Source: Burkholderiales bacterium | GTDB taxonomy: Bacteria > Pseudomonadota > Gammaproteobacteria > Burkholderiales > Burkholderiaceae_C | Assembly (NCBI GenBank): GCA_021414305.1 | Contig: JAIOOS010000017.1 | Location: forward strand, 186,001-250,000 | Reading direction: 5' to 3' | DNA: 64,000 bases | Shown: piece after piece, positions 61,083 through 64,000 of the stretch | How positions within the stretch are numbered: position 1 is the first letter of the stretch | How the letters are laid out: each line of letters opens with the position of its first letter | Made by a program: the position numbers and the translations under genes | Notes under the pieces: model-generated | Seen by the model: only the letters and a program-made list of their open reading frames with translations | Databases searched by the model: none | What the model was told of the DNA's origin: nothing

Positions 61083-61096
61083 TGTAATCGAATTCA
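61083..61096. promoter_or_regulatory. Candidate LacI-type operator O2
   Basis: TGTAATCGAATTCA, three bases before the ATG of the LacI gene. Its reverse complement TGAATTCGATTACA differs from O1 at one of fourteen positions. Site centres are 89 bases apart, suitable for autoregulation or for looping. Confidence 0.7.
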
Positions 61097-61099
61097 GGC

Positions 61100-62149
61100 A
61101 TGACGCGCGCCACCGCCATTGCCGACAAGCCGGGCCGCCCCAGCGCCAAGGACGTGGCGCGCCTGGCGGGCGTTTCCACCGCCACGGTATCGCGCTTCCT
61201 CAATTCGCCGGCGCAGGTCGACGCCGAGACGCAGGCGCTGGTGCGCGACGCGGTGCTCAAGCTCCGCTACGTGCCGCACGGCGCCGCCCGGGCGCTGCGC
61301 AGCGCGCGCAGCCACATGGTCGGCGCGGTCGTGCCCTCCTTCGACTACGCGCTCTACGCGCGCACCACCAGCGCGATGCAGGCGGTGCTCGACGCCCGCG
61401 GCTACTCGATGGTGCTGGCCGAGCACCACTACGAGCTCGCCTCCGAGGTGCGCATCACCGAGCAGCTCATCAGGCGCGGCGTCGACGCGTTCGTCTTCGT
61501 CGGCCTCGACCACGACCCGGCCCTCTTCGCCCTGCTCGAAAGCTACGGCCGGCCCTACGTGCTGACCTGGGGCGTCGATCCGATGCGGCGCCATCCGAGC
61601 ATCGGCTTCGACAACCGCGCCGCCACCTTCGAGATGACGCGCCACCTGCTCGGCCTCGGCCACCAGCGTTTCGGCCTGCTCAGCGCGCCCACCGCCGGCA
61701 ACGACCGGGCCACCGAGCGCGGCGCCGGCATGCGGGCGGCGCTGGCGCAGGCCGGCCTCGCCCTCGACGAGCGCTGCGTGCGCCACGGCCCGATCGACCT
61801 CGGCGCGGCGACGGCGATGATGAAGTCGCTGCTCGCCCTGCCGAAGGCGCTGCGCCCGACCGCGGTGATCGGCACCAACGACGTCTTCGCCGTCGGCGCG
61901 ATGCTCGCCTGCCGGGCCGAGGGCGTGCGCATTCCCGAAGACGTCTCGATCGCCGGCTGCGACAACACCGACCTCGGCGCGACGCAGACGCCGGCCCTCA
62001 CCAGCATCCGCACGCCGATCGTCGAGATCGGCCGCGCCGCCGCCGAGCAGGTGGTCGCGCGCCTCGAGGGCGAGCCGCACCTCGCCTTCCAGCTGCTCGG
62101 CTTCGAGCTCGTGAGCCGCGGCAGCACCGCGGCGCCGCCGCGACGCTGA
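61100..62149 (+). CDS. LacI-family transcriptional regulator
   Basis: 349 residues. HTH SAKDVARLAGVSTATVSRFLNSP, hinge helix GAARALRSARSHMVG and a periplasmic-binding-like effector domain (ITEQLIRRGVDAFVFVGLDHD, DEDVSIAGCDNTDLGATQTPALTSIRTP order). Divergent from the importer operon, with two matching operators between. It probably represses importer and sulfatase genes until a sulfated or related ligand is bound. Confidence 0.92.
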   Translation: MTRATAIADKPGRPSAKDVARLAGVSTATVSRFLNSPAQVDAETQALVRDAVLKLRYVPHGAARALRSARSHMVGAVVPSFDYALYARTTSAMQAVLDARGYSMVLAEHHYELASEVRITEQLIRRGVDAFVFVGLDHDPALFALLESYGRPYVLTWGVDPMRRHPSIGFDNRAATFEMTRHLLGLGHQRFGLLSAPTAGNDRATERGAGMRAALAQAGLALDERCVRHGPIDLGAATAMMKSLLALPKALRPTAVIGTNDVFAVGAMLACRAEGVRIPEDVSIAGCDNTDLGATQTPALTSIRTPIVEIGRAAAEQVVARLEGEPHLAFQLLGFELVSRGSTAAPPRR

Positions 62150-62267
62150 GGCAGCAGCCGGCGAGGGACGTCGGTCAGCGTTCCGGCGCGGCCACGGGCC
62201 CGCGCGAGGCCGCGGCCGTCGCCCGGCGCGTCGCTAGACTCGCCGCACCACGAGACGGAGGCAAGCG

Positions 62268-64000
62268 ATGGCGGAGGCGGTGATCAGGCGCGGGCGGGCG
62301 CGCCTCTGGATCGGCGGGGTTCTCTGGCTCGTCGTCATCGTCGTGCTCGCGCTCGCGGTCGGCGTCTACGCGTTCATGCGCGCCAGCCTGCCCACGCTCG
62401 ACGGCACGATCGCCGCCGCCGGACTGCGCGGCCCGGTCACGGTCGCGCGCGACGAGCTCGGCGTGCCGCTGCTCCGCGGCGGCGACCGCGCCGACATCGC
62501 CTTCGCCACCGGCTTCGTGCATGCGCAGGAGCGCTTCTTCCAGATGGACCTGCTGCGTCGTGCCGGCTCGGGCGAGCTCGCGGCGCTGCTCGGCAAGGCG
62601 CTGCTGCCCGTCGACCGCGAGCGCCGCCTGCACCGCTTCGGCGCCCGCGCCGGCGTCGCCCTCGCCGCCCTGCCCGAGCGCGACCGGGTGGTGCTCGAAC
62701 GCTATGCCGCCGGCGTGAACGCCGGCCTCGCCGGCCTCGCCGCGCGGCCGTTCGAGTACGGCGTGCTGCGCGCGGTGCCGCGCCGCTGGGTCGCGCAGGA
62801 CACCCTGCTGGTGGCCTGGGCGATGTACTTCGACCTGCAGGACGACCAGTTCCACCGCGTGTTCTCGCGCGGCTGGCTGCGCGACCAGGGCAGCTCGCCC
62901 GAGCAGCTCGCCTTCCTGCTGCCGACGGCGAGCGGCTACGACGCGCCGCTCGACGCGGCGGCGATCGACGAGCCGGCCGCGCCTCTTCCTGCGCAGCCGC
63001 CGGCCTGGTTCGGCAAGCCGGCGAAGACCAAGGTCGCGCTGCTCGAGGACATCGGCAATGCCGAGGTCGGCAGCAACAACTGGGTCGTCGCCGGCGCGCG
63101 CAGCAAGAGCGGCGCGGCGATCGTCGCCAACGACATGCACCTGACGCTGCGCCTGCCGCACATCTGGTACCGCGCCGCGATCGAGATCGAGGCGCCGGGC
63201 GCGCCGCCGCGCCGCCTGGTCGGCGTGACGCTCCCCGGCACGCCGGCGATCGTCGCCGGCAGCAACGGCCAGGTCGCGTGGGGGCTGACCAACAGCTACG
63301 GCGCGTACCTCGACCTGCTCGAGCTCGAGCTCGACCCGAAGGACCCGACCCGCTACCGCCTGCCGCCGCCGCTCTCGGGCGCTGCCGCGGGCGAGGAGTG
63401 GGGCCTGATCCGCACGGTCGAGGAGCGCATCGCCGTCGCCGGCGGCGAGGACGATGTGCTGCGCGTGCAGGAAACGGCATTCGGCCCGATCTGGGAGCGG
63501 GGTGGCCGCCGCTACGCGGTGCACTGGGTCGCGCACGACCCCGGCGCGGTGAACTTCGTGTCGTTCCAGCTCGAACGCGCGGCGACCGCGGAGGAAGCGC
63601 TCGCGATCGGCCAGCGCTCGGGCATTCCGGCGCAGAACCTGGTGGTCGGCGACATCGCCGGGCACATCGGCTGGACGATCGGCGGCGCCCTGCCGAATCG
63701 CCCCGCGACCTGGGCCTCGACCTTTCCGGCGCCGGCCGCCGCGTCGGCGTCGCACACCTGGTCGGGGCTCGCGCCGCCCGGTTCCTACCCGAGCATCGGC
63801 AACCCGTCGTCAGGTCAGATCGCCACCGCCAACGCGCGCCAGCTCGCAGGCGCCGCCTACGCCGCGATCGGCGACGGCGGCGCCGACCTCGGCGCACGTC
63901 AGCGCCAGGCACAGGCCAGCGTCGCCGCGCTCGGCCCGAGCACCGACGAGGCCGGCGTCTACGGCGTCTTCCTCGACGATCGCGCCCTCTACCTCGCGCC
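62268..64000 (+). CDS. Penicillin acylase family Ntn-hydrolase, 3' end outside window
   Basis: The frame is open from ATG 62268 (GGAGG-like ACGGAGG upstream) to the window edge, 577 codons. An N-terminal membrane helix (LWIGGVLWLVVIVVLALAVGVY) may act as anchor or signal. The family autoprocessing site is G268-S269 in EVGSNNWVVAG; the Ser becomes the N-terminal nucleophile of the beta subunit. Segments FATGFVHAQERFFQMDLLRR and ANDMHLTLRLPHIWYRA support the family. The substrate is unknown: acyl-homoserine lactones or other amides are as likely as penicillins. It is 118 bases after the LacI gene. Confidence 0.9.
   Translation, partial: MAEAVIRRGRARLWIGGVLWLVVIVVLALAVGVYAFMRASLPTLDGTIAAAGLRGPVTVARDELGVPLLRGGDRADIAFATGFVHAQERFFQMDLLRRAGSGELAALLGKALLPVDRERRLHRFGARAGVALAALPERDRVVLERYAAGVNAGLAGLAARPFEYGVLRAVPRRWVAQDTLLVAWAMYFDLQDDQFHRVFSRGWLRDQGSSPEQLAFLLPTASGYDAPLDAAAIDEPAAPLPAQPPAWFGKPAKTKVALLEDIGNAEVGSNNWVVAGARSKSGAAIVANDMHLTLRLPHIWYRAAIEIEAPGAPPRRLVGVTLPGTPAIVAGSNGQVAWGLTNSYGAYLDLLELELDPKDPTRYRLPPPLSGAAAGEEWGLIRTVEERIAVAGGEDDVLRVQETAFGPIWERGGRRYAVHWVAHDPGAVNFVSFQLERAATAEEALAIGQRSGIPAQNLVVGDIAGHIGWTIGGALPNRPATWASTFPAPAAASASHTWSGLAPPGSYPSIGNPSSGQIATANARQLAGAAYAAIGDGGADLGARQRQAQASVAALGPSTDEAGVYGVFLDDRALYLA

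Noticed and set aside
1-64000. CRISPR arrays, toxin-antitoxin pairs, restriction or other defence systems
   Set aside because: I looked for regularly spaced repeats and for characteristic enzymes; none is present. The repeats seen are REP-like and MITE-like only.

Overview
The window is about 64 kb of very GC-rich bacterial chromosome with tightly packed genes, frequent 4-bp ATGA/GTGA overlaps and many GTG starts. The gene content (Bug-type tricarboxylate-binding protein, AtuA pair, YfiR/TonB-receptor/hybrid-kinase operon, BciA-type vinyl reductase, DUF3297 and DUF6582 small proteins) and two dispersed repeat families point to a betaproteobacterium of the order Burkholderiales, probably near the Rubrivivax/Leptothrix/Piscinibacter group. 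That placement is inference from gene families, not from a marker gene. I found no rRNA, tRNA, CRISPR array, transposase, integrase or recognisable defence system.

Layout. 1-3.7 kb: a wax-ester synthase/DGAT cut by the window edge, then a two-gene 3-hydroxybenzoate to gentisate to ring-cleavage operon. 3.8-4.7 kb: two isolated phage/contractile-injection tail-tube-like genes. 4.7-12.5 kb: a soluble histidine kinase, a large-subunit catalase, and a translationally coupled operon of TonB receptor, YfiR protein and hybrid histidine kinase. 12.5-17.9 kb: small envelope and stress-type genes, an ArsR/NIPSNAP divergent pair, a TPR lipoprotein, Pcm and an esterase. 17.9-24.3 kb: SsuABC-like importer, GMC oxidoreductase and GntR regulator, divergent from an enolase-superfamily enzyme. 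24.3-38.1 kb: secreted beta-propeller proteins, AraC, DUF922, DUF4886, the YqiJ-YqiK flotillin pair with a Rid protein, a beta-lactamase-fold hydrolase, an amino-acid-binding protein, a frameshifted TorF porin and a class I glutamine amidotransferase.

38.2-47 kb is a full Kdp potassium system: kdpFABC on the minus strand, kdpDE divergent on the plus strand, an extra 31-residue membrane peptide in front of kdpF, an EIIA(Ntr)-like gene directly after kdpC, and a perfect-period tandem 11-bp repeat between the two units that looks like a KdpE box. 47-53.8 kb: a FEN-type exonuclease with a likely frameshift, a BciA-like 8-vinyl reductase, and a LysR-controlled Bug/AtuA operon. 53.8-62.2 kb: a LacI-regulated carbohydrate-type ABC importer whose last gene is a sulfatase, with a pair of LacI-type operators in the divergent promoter. 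62.3 kb to the end: a penicillin-acylase family enzyme cut by the window edge.

Repeats. Five copies of one REP-like palindrome lie at three places (1.3, 20.3, 59.5 kb), each at the 5' end of a gene. Two 240-bp inverted-repeat-bounded elements lie between the two permease genes of the LacI-regulated operon. The observations I would follow first are the kdp-linked EIIA gene with the candidate KdpE box, the REP-derived start regions, the MITE-like pair inside an operon, and the orphan tail-tube pair.
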